Origin: Adiantum capillus-veneris
Taxonomy: Eukaryota > Streptophyta > Polypodiopsida > Polypodiales > Pteridaceae
DNA length: 64,000 bases
Direction of reading: 5' to 3'
NCBI GenBank assembly: GCA_014529385.2
Contig: CM043962.1
Span: 48,620,598 to 48,684,597, forward strand
Positions 45,826 through 56,090 of the stretch are shown here, piece after piece. Made by a program: the position numbers and the translations under genes. Within the stretch, counting starts at the first letter, position 1; each line of letters begins with the position of its first letter. Below the pieces are notes generated by a model that saw only the letters and a program-made list of their open reading frames with translations, was not told the DNA's origin and ran no database searches.

Positions 45826-46594
45826 ATCTCAAGGCTATTGTCTTTCAAAAGATAGATTTTGCTGAGAAAAAGCAACAGTTTTGTGCGGGATTACATGAAG
45901 AGATGGCTGAGTATGTCAACTCTCAATGGCCTGGTTCTATCACCGAAGTAATCCACCATACCATGGTTGCTTCGCGTATCAATTCCAACAAGGGGTTAGA
46001 AGGAATGTCAAGCCCATGGAAAACAAAGACAAAAATGATGCAAAGGGGATAACCAATGCCCAAACTTCTTCCCAAGGCAACTCCAACAACAACAATAACA
46101 ACAATCGGTCCAAGGAGAAGGGAGTTTACAAAGGTAAATACAAACTCTCTCATGAAGAGCTTGAAGCTTTTTGCAAGGACCATAAGTGTTTTAAGTGTGA
46201 GGAGCAAGGACATGGCTATCATTCTTGCCCCAAGAAAAATGCTCGCAATGAGACTCCTAGAGCTTCCACCATCGAAGCTCCAAAAGAAAATACTCATTGC
46301 AAAGGTGCACCTCTCTCCTATGCTTGGGAAAAGGTAAGGGATCATGATGCCTTCATCTTGTTTAACCCTAGCTCTACTCACAACTTCATATCAATGGAGT
46401 TCGCCACCAAGTTGGGCATTCAAGCTTTCAAGATGGGAGATGTTGTAATGGCCGACACTGCTTTCAAGGGACAGCGAGCCTCCGTTACTCCCTTGATTGG
46501 GAAGTTGAGGCTCCATGTCCAAAGCTATGTCGACAAAAAAGACTTTTTCATCTCCCCTCTCCAACATGAGGATGCTATCCTAGGGGCACCATGA
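45826..46594 (+). pseudogene. Chromovirus A gag C-terminus and protease
   Basis: The gag end (EKKQQFCAGLHEEMAEYVNS) is in one frame, then from about 45926 an Asn-rich linker, a zinc knuckle (CFKCEEQGHGYHSC) and an aspartic protease (ILFNPSSTHNFISMEFATKL). The usual FDSGSTHNFI site reads FNPSSTHNFI, so the catalytic Asp and Gly are lost and this protease is dead. Confidence 0.82.
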
Positions 46595-46664
46595 TTCAAC
46601 CGCATGGCTGCCAACATGAAGTTCCCTGAAAGGAGAATCTGATCAAACCTACAGGGGAAAGGAC

Positions 46665-48200
46665 ATGTATATAGATTCTAGTGAGTTTGGTTGTACTATA
46701 CCACTTGTAAATTCACCTATTTTTGATAAATCAATGAATAGCTCAGTTTCTGCATACATGATTTTTGTCAAAGAGTCCCTAAAAGGTCCTAATGTTTCAT
46801 CAAATGTAAATGGTAGGAATCAAGAAGAGTTAGACTTGTCTAATTTTCTAAAAGGATTTCAAGATGTGTTCATCGATGATATCCCTATGGACTTACCTCC
46901 AAAACGAGGGGATGATGACCATCAAATTGAGCTCCTAGCAGAAAGCTCACCGCCTAACAAGCTTCCTTATCGAGTTTCTCAAGCTCAACAAGAGGAGATC
47001 ATGAGGCAAGTACAAGAATTGGTAGACAAAGGGATGGTGAGGCCTAGCTCCTCTCCCTTTTGTTCTCCAGTCCTTTTAGTGAAAAACAAAGATGGTACAT
47101 CCCATATGTGTGTGGGCTATCGAGCACTAAACCATATCACTATCAAAAACAGATTTCTAGTGCCTTGGGTAGAAGATCTGTTTGATAATCTACAAGGCTC
47201 TCCCTACTTCAGTAGGATTGACCTTAAAAGTGGCTACATCAAATAAGGATAGTGGATAAAGATATCCTAAAGACCGTGTTTCACACAACATTTGGTCTTT
47301 ATGAATATCTAGTCATGCCTTTTGGCTTGACTAATGCACCAGCCACGTTCAATCGATTACTACAAAAAATCTTTAGACCCTACCGCAAATTCACTGGAGT
47401 GTTCTTTGATGATATCACCATCTACTCCAAGTCCTTGGAGGAACATAAGCAACATCTCCAAGTGATTTTTCAAGCATTGAAGGGAGAACAAGCTTTTTCT
47501 CAACCAAAAGAAAAGCGAATTTTTCCTCCAAGAGATTCAATACTTAGGTCATATTATCTCTCAAGATGGTATCCAAATGGATCCATTGAAGTTAGAGGTA
47601 ATAAAAGCATGGCGTAATCCAAGTAATCTACATGAGCGAACAAGATTCATTGGTATGTGTGCATACTATAGACGCTTCATATCAAAATTCTCTCAAATAG
47701 TAGGACCATTACATGACCTCACAAAGAAGAACGTTAAGTATTTATGGACTGCTAAGGAGCAAAATGCTTTTGACAAGCTCAAAGAGAAGCTTACCTCCCA
47801 ACCAGTCCTCATGCTTCTAGATCTCTCAAAGCCATTTGAGGTCCAATGTGATTGCCTTGGAGCAGTCTGCTTCAAGAAGGGCATGCCATAGCATACGAGA
47901 GTCGAAGGCTCAATACGGATGAATGAGTCTTGGGCATTTATGAGAAAGATCTTTTAGATGTTCTACATGCCCTAGATACATGGAAGTACTATTTATTGGG
48001 GACTCTATTCATTCTATGAATAGACCACCAAAATCTCAAGTACTTCATGACGCAAACCAAGCTTTCCAACAAACAAATGAGGTGAGAAAATTTTCTTTCG
48101 CAATTTAATTTTCATATTTCTCACGTTGCTCGTAAGCACAATCAAGTGGCCAATGCACTTTCACGACAAGCAAAAGTAAATGCGGTGTCTATAGAAACTC
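46665..48200 (+). pseudogene. Chromovirus A reverse transcriptase and RNase H
   Basis: Reverse transcriptase begins DLPPKRGDDDHQIELL and includes VQELVDKGMVRPSSSPFCSP, YFSRIDLKSGY, YLVMPFGLTNAPATFNRLLQ and FFDDITIYSKS (near 47410). A one-base loss near 47238 and another shift near 47500 change frames. The thumb/connection (MCAYYRRFISKF) and RNase H (FEVQCDCLGAV, then NFHIxHVARKHN-like end near 48120) follow with further shifts and stops. A TGA near 48015 stands where copy B has CGA. Confidence 0.85.
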
Positions 48201-49133
48201 ACAATTATCTATCTTCTATGATAGATGAGTATGCTACTGACCCTGACTTTAGAGACATAATATCAGTCCTTGCTTTGGGAAAGTTAGAGGAACCATTCAC
48301 CTTGCAGGATGGTTATCTTCTCCACGGTAATAGGCTATGTGTTACCCACTCCCTTCGTGAGAAAGTCATGTATGAATCCCATGTTCCTCCATATTGCGGG
48401 GCATAGAGGCATTCAACCTACTCTTTGAGGAGTAGAAACGTACTTCTATTGGCCTACCATGAAAGTGGACATACAAGAGTATGTTTCAAAATATGTAGTA
48501 TGCCAAAAGACCAAGTATAATAGAGGGAAGCAACATGGATTTCTCCAACTATTGCCTATCCCAAATTCACCATGGGAGAGTACATCCATGGATTTCATCT
48601 TCGGATTGCCCAAGTCTATCCATGGGAATACAAGAATATGGACAATAGTCGACAAGTTTAGTAAGCAAGCACACTTTATTCCTGTCAAAAAGACTATTAA
48701 GACACACCAAATGGCAACTCTCTTCATATCACATATTTTCAAACACCATGGATTACCAACATCCATCGTGTCAGATAGAGATTCTAGAAGGACCATCAAT
48801 TTCGGGAAAGGTCTCTTTGAAAATCTAGGTACAAGATTGAATTTCTCTTCGGCCTATCACCCACAAATGGATGGCCAAAGTGAGATAGCTAATCTTACGC
48901 TACTCGATCTATTAAAGACTTATGTTACCAAAGTAGATCAATGCTCACAATGGGAAAAGTACTTACCTCTTGTAGAGTATGCATACAATAATATTGTACA
49001 TACTTCTACAGGAAAAGTACCTTGTGAAATTATGAGGGAAGACCTAAAAGTCCCTTGCTACTTAAAGTACGTGGAAAGATCTTCATTGTCGATGAGTATA
49101 GCCGTGACCTACAAGAATATTTTCAAAGATTAA
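48146..49133 (+). pseudogene. Chromovirus A integrase
   Basis: The zinc-binding part is interrupted by one extra T near 48397 (copy B reads through). The metal motif reads YVVCQKTK in A and YVICQKTK in B, so the first Cys of CxxC is Tyr in both. The catalytic core keeps SMDFIFGLPKSI, SIVSDRDSRR and DGQSEIANL (D, D, E). A TGA near 48427 stands where copy B has CGA. The core frame from 48459 to 49133 is open. Confidence 0.88.
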
Positions 49134-49670
49134 GGACGCTATATCCATCTCTCAACAAAGGCAAAAAGCTGTTGCTGACAAGCATAGAAGCGCCTTAACG
49201 TTCAAAGAAAATGATTGGGTCTTACTTAAACTTTCCAAGGCTAGATTGAGGCAAACGACCGGCAAAAATCCTATGGGCCATCAAAAGTATTATGCTAAGC
49301 TAGCAAAAAGATAATATGGTCCTTTCCAAATCTTGAAGCCCATCAATGAGATGGCTTATCAACTCAAGTTTCCCAATCATTGGCTCATACACAATTCTTT
49401 TCATGTGAGCCTACTTAAGTCCTACAAAGGAGAGCCACCAAGTGAACCAATTATTGAAGACCCTCCCAAAATTGAAGACCAAGAAGAGGTGCTACAACCC
49501 GAAGCTATCATTCGGCATGAAGACAAGGTACTATGACATGGTAAGATTATTCGACGGTATCTTATTAAGTTCAAAAATTATCCTTTTGAAGATGCTAGAT
49601 GGATGCAAGGAATACAACTTAAGGATAGTATGAACCTTGTCAATGATTACAATGCCACATCAGAGTAAGC
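49134..49670 (+). pseudogene. Chromovirus A integrase C-terminus and chromodomain
   Basis: MKPINEMAYQLKFPNHWLIH, then HVSLLKSYKGEPPSEP and a chromodomain (LQPEAIIRHEDKVL, then in continuation IKFKNYPFEDARWMQG). Chromodomains can steer insertion toward marked chromatin. A TGA at 49534-49536 splits it where copy B has CGA. Confidence 0.82.
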
Positions 49671-50025
49671 AAATATACAAATTTCTTTTAAATGAACAAT
49701 GTTTTTGTTTTATAAGACTAGTTCTCTTTTTATTGTGCATAAATTTAAATAGTGCGCATGCTTAGAATTATGTTTGTGATGACGACGTCTCTCAAACACC
49801 AAGTAAAATTTGTCACTCTACTTGGGAGAATGAAATGGACTAAAGAGCAGACATTATTGCAGCAGTTATGTCTCCCAAGCACCAGAAGGATTATTCATCC
49901 ATCTTAGAAAGATGTTGTACGGTAAAAAGGGATCCTCTACCCGCTAAGCAAAATTGACTAATGACTAAGGCTTTATCTCTTCTACGTCATAGTCAAGGAT
50001 GACTATGATTTCAAGAGAGAAGTAA
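49671..50025 (+). other. 3' untranslated region and polypurine tract of chromovirus A
   Basis: Non-coding, ending in TTTCAAGAGAGAAGTAA just before the LTR start. The same end sequence, diverged, recurs at 50478-50572, and inverted at 61921-62060. Confidence 0.7.
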
Positions 50026-50477
50026 TGTCATAAAATATAATATCTAACCAACGCAAATATTTTTTTCCCATATTAAATTGATAATTTAATGTGGAAAAAA
50101 ATGGGAACAAGGGTTAGGATATAGACATGTGCCTATAGAACTATCTCAACAGGGCCAATGGTAAAGGGGTCCAAATGAGAGATGGGTTGTCAAAGAGAAA
50201 GGCCAACCAATGGAGCTTAAATACCTTAGGGTTAGCTTCATTGAAGACCTCCAATAGTTAGTGTTAAAAGTCCTTTGACCTTAGGTATTGACCTTAGGTA
50301 AGCTAGGGCAATGCTTGAGGTGGGAACCCAATTCAAACTTGAGGTGCTTGCCATGCCTGATGACTGAGATGCTTGAGGTGCTTGTCATGCTTGAGATGCT
50401 AGGGTTGTACTTGAGGTGGGAACCCAGCCCAAGCTTGAGGGGCTTAAGGGTCAAGCTTGTGGTGAGATTTGGGCCAT
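50026..50477 (+). repeat. Chromovirus LTR start, first copy (truncated)
   Basis: Begins TGTCATAAAATATAATATC and runs about 450 bp. From about 50300 to 50460 it contains a CTTGAGGTGCTT-type minisatellite. It is cut off where a second, diverged 3' end of the same family begins at about 50478. Confidence 0.7.
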
Positions 50478-50572
50478 AGGGATCCTCTACCCGCTAAGAA
50501 AAGGACTCGTGAATATGCTTTATCTTCTCTAGCCCATAGTTCAGGACGACTATGATTTCAAGAGAGAGGTAA
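50478..50572 (+). repeat. Second chromovirus 3' end (duplicate)
   Basis: It repeats GGATCCTCTACCCGCTAAG and the ACTATGATTTCAAGAGAGAG tract seen at 49929-50020, with many differences, and ends at a second TGTCATAA LTR start. Confidence 0.75.
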
Positions 50573-50933
50573 TGTCATAATAATCAATATCTAATTCTCC
50601 TAAATGATTTTCTCATGTTAAACTGATCATTTAATATGGGGAAGTTCCAGGGGAGAAAAAGCTAGAATATTGGTTAAGCTAGCAGACCGGCCACAGTAGG
50701 GATCCATAGGAGGGAAAATAGGGATCCAAAGGGGGGGCCATATGCAAAAGAGCCATGTGCAACAATGGGCTTAAAAGACCCTAAGGTTCAGCCGATTAAG
50801 ACTTCCAAAATTCAAAGGTTGTGTCCAAAGGTCAAGCATGGGGGGAATTGGATGCTTTGTGTGTGTCCCAAAAGTCTTTATCAATCCCTACATAGGAGGG
50901 GGCGAGCCTTGGGAGTAGGGAATGAGAGAGAAA
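50573..50933 (+). repeat. Second chromovirus LTR, left part (interrupted by the copia insertion)
   Basis: Starts TGTCATAATAATC and continues to the insertion point at 50933. The rest of this LTR resumes at 54879. It contains the AGGAGGGGGCGAGCC block matched near 3100 and, inverted, near 61410. Confidence 0.7.
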
Positions 50934-51121
50934 TGAAGGGGATCAGGGAGCACCACAGACGGAGAGTGAGAGAGAGAGAAGAAGACACACACGCGATGTG
51001 GGTGGGGAGACTCCAAGAGTGAGCAGCCCCCTATACACTTATGCTATGTATAAGGTATACAAGTCAGTGGGCGCCCAAACTCTGGGCGGCCGGGCAAGGC
51101 ACAGACGCCTATACCCCAACA
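50934..51121 (-). repeat. 3' LTR of copia copy 2
   Basis: 188 bp, TGTTGGGG...CCCCTTCA on the minus strand. It is preceded on that strand by the polypurine tract AAGTGGGAGGT (51122-51132). Confidence 0.93.
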
Positions 51122-51200
51122 ACCTCCCACTTAAAGGTGACTGTGCCTTCAAGCAAGAGAACCTAGTCTAAAGACTACAAAAGGCGAGAGAAAAACGCTC

Positions 51201-53030
51201 TCAACCGATGACCACTGGCTGGCTGTGATCGTGTGCATCCGGTTGTCCTGCTCCCGTGTAAGTCCATACACCACCAGACGTACCACATACGTACTGCAAG
51301 TATGTACGCAATACCTGCATATCTCCCTCGTGCACTATGCCATCATCAGTCAACAAACGACTGACAACCCCAACTGCAAATGCTCCCACTACAGCTACGA
51401 TATCCGGTCTCAAGATCAGCATCTCATACATGAGACCACCGAATGCCGATGCAATGCTAGCGGGCCCTGCTAGCTCTACGGAGCATGCATCAACATATAT
51501 ATCCCTGGCAATAGGCATCTCTGACTGACAAGGCGTGTCAGCCACATGCATCTCCTGACTGTCCACAAAAGACGCATCAACCTGTCGTGCAACCTCAGAG
51601 CAAACCAACTACTCTAGGTGTCTGCTGGAAGACATATCCTGCACAACTATATCCCCATGCTCACTGTCGAGCATAGAAAGGAATGATTGCATAATCGCTG
51701 ACGACTCAGCCTCCTCTGCAATCATCCACTGCAAACATGACCACTCAATCTGCTGTGACTCACTAGAGCTCTCATGCTCTAACTCCGTATGCATAGACTC
51801 TTGCACAACGTCCTCTTGTCGTGACTCACTAGAGCAAGACCGCTCTACCTGTCTATCCTGCATAGAAGTATCTCGCACAACTGACTCTCTGATTTGCTCA
51901 GTCATTAGCAAAGCATGCATGTCTGACTCTGTCGCCTCTTTGTGTGACTGCTCAAGTCGTGCCCCAACTGTGTGCACAACAAGCTCACTACTTTGCACTC
52001 CATGCAAAGTACCATGCAACCCATGAGCAAAAGAGACTTGCCTGCTCTCTCGCTCTCTACCTGGCTGCATGATCACAGAGACAACACCGTCTCTCACGTG
52101 ATCCACATGCAATGGGTAACCTGTACCACTCCTGGCACCTCTCACAATCACTAGCGAACCCAAATGCATCACAAAATCTCGCTCTCGTAGCGAAATCTGA
52201 CATCCACAATCTCTAAGCTGACCAATCGAGATCAAACTCACTGTCAAATCTGGTACATAGCGCACATGTCGTAACAAGTAAGATGCACCACTCGGTAATG
52301 ACAGTCTCACATCTCCTGCACCTACTATCGCATGCACCGATCCATCGGTTAAACGTACACTGCCAAGCATCCCGCTAGAATAGCTACAAAACCATGCACG
52401 ATGCGGCGTGACATGAAACATAGCATCTGCGTCTAGCAACCACTGCGAAGTGAGTGCACTATCCACATGTATAGCATCTCGTGCATAGCTCGAGGTAAAA
52501 GTGACATCCCCGTCACTAGTATACTCCGACACTACATATGTCTCAACTGTCAAAGCAACTGAGTCCATGGAATCACTACATACATCTATGAGACTGTCAT
52601 GTCTCCTACGATGTCGGATACGACGAAAACAGCGCCGTCTAACGTGTCCAGAATGACCACAATACCAACATATCACCTGTTGGCGTACTCATGAATGTAC
52701 ATGTCTCACACGAGTCCATGATGACTCAGATCTATCATACATTTCATGTAATTTTCACCAAAGTGCTCTCGAAGTAGCATCATACATAACAAGAGCATAT
52801 ACAGATTCCACAAGGTGCAAAGAGAGTGTAGATAGTGCCATCTCCTCTAGCTCCTGCCACTGATCGTCAGACATGTTTGAAGGTCTACCTGCATCACCAC
52901 TCAATGGTCGATGCAACCCTCGTTGTGTCAATGCATCAAGCATACACTCTCTCCATGCTGCAAAGTCTGACCCATCAAACATGCACATTTCGGAGAGATC
53001 ATAATCTGAGCGATCACCTGTCTCTGCCAT
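51201..53030 (-). pseudogene. Gag-protease-RT remnant frame of copia copy 2
   Basis: One frame of about 609 codons from ATG 53030 to TGA 51201. Parts: gag head (MFDGSDFAAWRECMLDALTQ), zinc knuckle (CWYCGHSGHVRRRC), protease-like domain with DAD in place of DSG (WLLDADAMFHVTP), a Gln/Glu/Ser-rich spacer of about 140 residues, then IASAFGGLMYEMLILRPDI and AVGVVSRLL, which match the copia reverse transcriptase/RNase H connection (usually ASAVGSLMYAM..RPDIAYAVGVVSR). So the family arose by an in-frame deletion from protease to the end of reverse transcriptase. Stops in this copy: TGA 52755, TGA 52689, TAG 51609; at 51609 copy 1 has CAG, and at 52689 it has CGA. Confidence 0.85.
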
Positions 53031-54666
53031 GAGCACAATGTAGCAAACTAGAAAGCAAAACCACCTCGCCAACGACACCTGGAAACTGTGTACAAATATG
53101 GCCAGAAACACAATGTAAAACCTGTGAAACACACTCCAAAATAGAGCTCCCACAATGTCAATACAAGCCTCGCATGCTCTAGTATCACACTGCAATCTGT
53201 GAGCTAATCACCAAGCCCACACTATGCGGTATCGATGCATACACACGCACAAATCTTCTACCTGCAGAGAACACCGCACGCAAATGCTGAGTGCAACCCG
53301 CAATCTCTATCTAGATCGCATAAATGATACGCATAAAACTCCTGGGAAAATTTTGCCAGAGTTTTGACGCACAATGGCTATCAACACAAAATAACCATTG
53401 TCCTGCAAGCTCAATACAATGAGCAATCAATGCGCATCAAACTACACTCAATATACATGCATAAGCTCTGCAAAATTATGGCAAACAATGCTCGAGATCA
53501 CAAGACTCTCCCACCTGAGAGCAAACCATTGTCTCAAGCAAAGAAAGATACACAACTCCTCACTCTTGCGAGAGTGGATACAAAAACACAAAACTGTGTC
53601 CAAACTGACAAAACCTGTCAAAGTGAGAGAAAACACTCGATCACAAACTATGGCGAGAATCTGGGAAAAATCCGACAGAATTTCCCCTGAAAACTGAGCA
53701 AAAACTCAAGTACAATCTCTACCATAAACCATAACACTACTCTATGCCAATGAGTAGAAATGCTAAAATGGCTCCACATTTTCACATACAATGGCAATCC
53801 GCACTCAACGTACATCAACGGAGTGACTGCGCATAAGCAAACGCCAAGAGATTTGCAATCCAGAAACTTGATCAATGCGAAAACAATGCTCTCAAGAGAG
53901 CTTACCGGCACTTGAAAGTGCTCGCCAAAATGCATATATAATGGGCATCAACCATGTGCCATAACCATATGCAAACCATCCGCAAAGACCATGAATCCAA
54001 GCACAAAATCACTGCCAAAGTATCCTGTGAAAACCAGTGAAAGAAGCTCCACCTGTGTGCTCCAAAAACCTGCGTCTCTCCAGAGACCGCTTCGGTGGTG
54101 TGTAAACGCCTCCGTACTTCGTTGCCCAAGTCTACCAAAAAACCCTCAAACCACAAGCTTAACACAAGCTGCAATTGCATCTTCAGCTCAGAATTTATGC
54201 ACTCAACTTCAAGCATCTCCCGTGCTTCCAAAAGTGCATCAAACTCGCACACAATGCGACAACAAAAAATCTGGAATTTCTGTATACAGTCAGTCTGAGC
54301 TGAATATCAGCAAAATGGTGAGAAATTTGCAAAAAGTTTCTTTTGCAGAGTTGTAGACCACGTCGAAACGGATGGGCGCACAGGACAGAATTCTCAGATC
54401 TGCATTCTACAAGGAGAAAAACGAATCTGAAAACTGTGCTACTGCGCACACAGTTTTAGGGCAGCACCTTCACTTACACACAATCTTCCACACTCCTTCC
54501 ACACAGTTCAGCTTCCACAAGAGCATACATCACTCTCAACTGAGCTCACAAGCTCCCATTGCATTCTCACAAAGCTTCCAAGCTTTCTTAATCTCTCCAC
54601 CGTCGAGAGAGAGAGAGCTATCGCCTCGAAGCGCTCAAAGCCGTCGTGCTCTCTGCGGTCACCATA
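53031..54666 (-). other. Leader of copia copy 2
   Basis: About 1.6 kb between primer site and gag ATG. It matches copy 1 up to about 53370 and then diverges completely. Short open frames here (for example 53902-54252) have no recognisable domain. Confidence 0.6.
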
Positions 54667-54678
54667 GCTCTGATACCA
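54667..54678 (-). promoter_or_regulatory. Primer binding site of copia copy 2
   Basis: The minus strand reads TGGTATCAGAGC exactly, two bases from the LTR, complementary to initiator tRNA-Met. Confidence 0.93.
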
Positions 54679-54680
54679 AT

Positions 54681-54873
54681 TGAAGGGGATCAGGGAGCAC
54701 CACAGACGGAGAGTGAGAGAGAGAGAAGGAGACACACACGCGATGTGGGTGGGGAGACTCCAAGAGTGAGCAGCCCCCTATACACTTATGCTATGTATAA
54801 GGTATACAAGTCAGTGGGCGCCACGCCCAGACTCTGGGCGGCCGGGCAAGGCATAGACGCCTATACCCCAACA
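54681..54873 (-). repeat. 5' LTR of copia copy 2
   Basis: 193 bp with TG...CA ends. The extra five bases relative to the 3' LTR lie near 54822. Confidence 0.93.
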
Positions 54874-54878
54874 AGAAA

Positions 54879-56090
54879 CTCACACACACACACACAAGCT
54901 CCCTTTACACAAAGGGAATGAGGGACACATGTCAGCTCCCTAGCCCAGATGCCCACAAGGTGTACCCAATTCCTATTGGATGGCCTTGGAGGTGGACCGA
55001 TGAGAATTAGGCTAGAGTAAATCTAGTTTAATTAATTTAAAAACACTTAATAAAAGGACCAATGAGAATTAAGCTCTCTAGAAGACTATTGGACAGTCTC
55101 CCAAAGGGTCCAATGAGCATTCAACAGCCCAATGGCTTGCCTGATTCCTATTAGCCAGGAGGCAAAGGGGTCCAATGAGAGTTTAGTTGCATTTGTTAAT
55201 TACATAAAGCTCTCACAAAAGGGGAAAGGGGGACACATGTCAGAAGGCTATCACTTATACTGCTTAATTATCATTGGGTAGCCCTAGGGAGGTCCAATGA
55301 GACTGTAGCATGAGCAAATAGCAAGAGGGGTCGACCAAGAGAGAGAGGGGGCTGATTTTTGCAAGGCATTATCACACACACACTCACACCATCTCATGTG
55401 TGAAGTAAAGAATACTCTCTCTCCTTCTCAAGCTTGAATGGAAAGCTTACCACCTACTCCAAGCTTGTGAGAAGGGAGGCCTACACCAACAACTCTTGGC
55501 TTTGTGATGCAAATCCAACCAAGAGCCAAGCTTCAACGCATGCTCATCTCCTCTATCATGCTAATTACTAAGCTAAGCTATGCTAATATGAGTGATTATG
55601 TGAGGAGATGTACATCTTTCTCGTAAGAATACTCCTTCTTCCTCTCAATCTACTCTCATACCCTGCTAGCTCTCACCATCTTCGAAGGTGTGTGAGGTCT
55701 TGGGTCTGAGACCGGAGAGAATTGATGTTGTGTTTGATAAGTGTTTTGCTTAGTGCATGATGAAGCTTTCATCTTCATTTGCACTAGCTAGTCTTGAAGG
55801 AACAGAAAGAATTGTATTGTACAATGTCTCTCTTGATGGGAGAAACCATAATACAAAGCCTTTTGGAGGGGGGACCGGCTCCATGTAAATCCGGTCCTCA
55901 ACTGTTGTCAATAGCTTAATTTCTCTCTCTTTTGAAAGTATTGTTCATGCTATCTAACTAGGTGTTATGCTTTTTGTTGCTCTCTCCACCCAAGCACTCT
56001 TGTAATTCTCATTAGGAATATATTCTAATGAAATGCCCACTATGTTCATGCTAATTTCCGCTACACACAAGAATTTAGGCCATTAAAAGT
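54879..56090 (+). repeat. Second chromovirus LTR, right part
   Basis: Continues the LTR from 50933. It shares blocks with 3100-4090 (for example the CAAATCCAACCAAGAGCCA block near 55507 and the GGGGACCGGCTCC block near 55870). The end is placed only roughly near TTACA 56091. With the left part the LTR would be about 1.5 kb. Confidence 0.55.

Larger units (their letters stand above)
45791..50025 (+). mobile_element. Ty3/gypsy chromovirus copy A (5'-truncated)
   Basis: Gag C-terminus, protease, reverse transcriptase, RNase H, integrase and chromodomain in plus orientation, then a 3' untranslated region and LTR starts at 50026 and 50573. It is the same family as the inverted copy at 61921-64000, which allows base-by-base comparison. 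The 5' LTR and most of gag are missing. Confidence 0.88.
50934..54873 (-). mobile_element. Non-autonomous Ty1/copia element, copy 2 (complete)
   Basis: 3,940 bp on the minus strand with LTRs at 54681-54873 (5') and 50934-51121 (3') and a perfect target duplication AGAAA (50929-50933 and 54874-54878). Primer site, leader, one long gag-protease frame with a reverse transcriptase C-terminal remnant, and polypurine tract are present; integrase, the reverse transcriptase core and RNase H are absent. The LTRs differ by about three substitutions and one 5-bp indel, so the insertion is recent, and it must have used enzymes supplied by another element. Confidence 0.93.
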
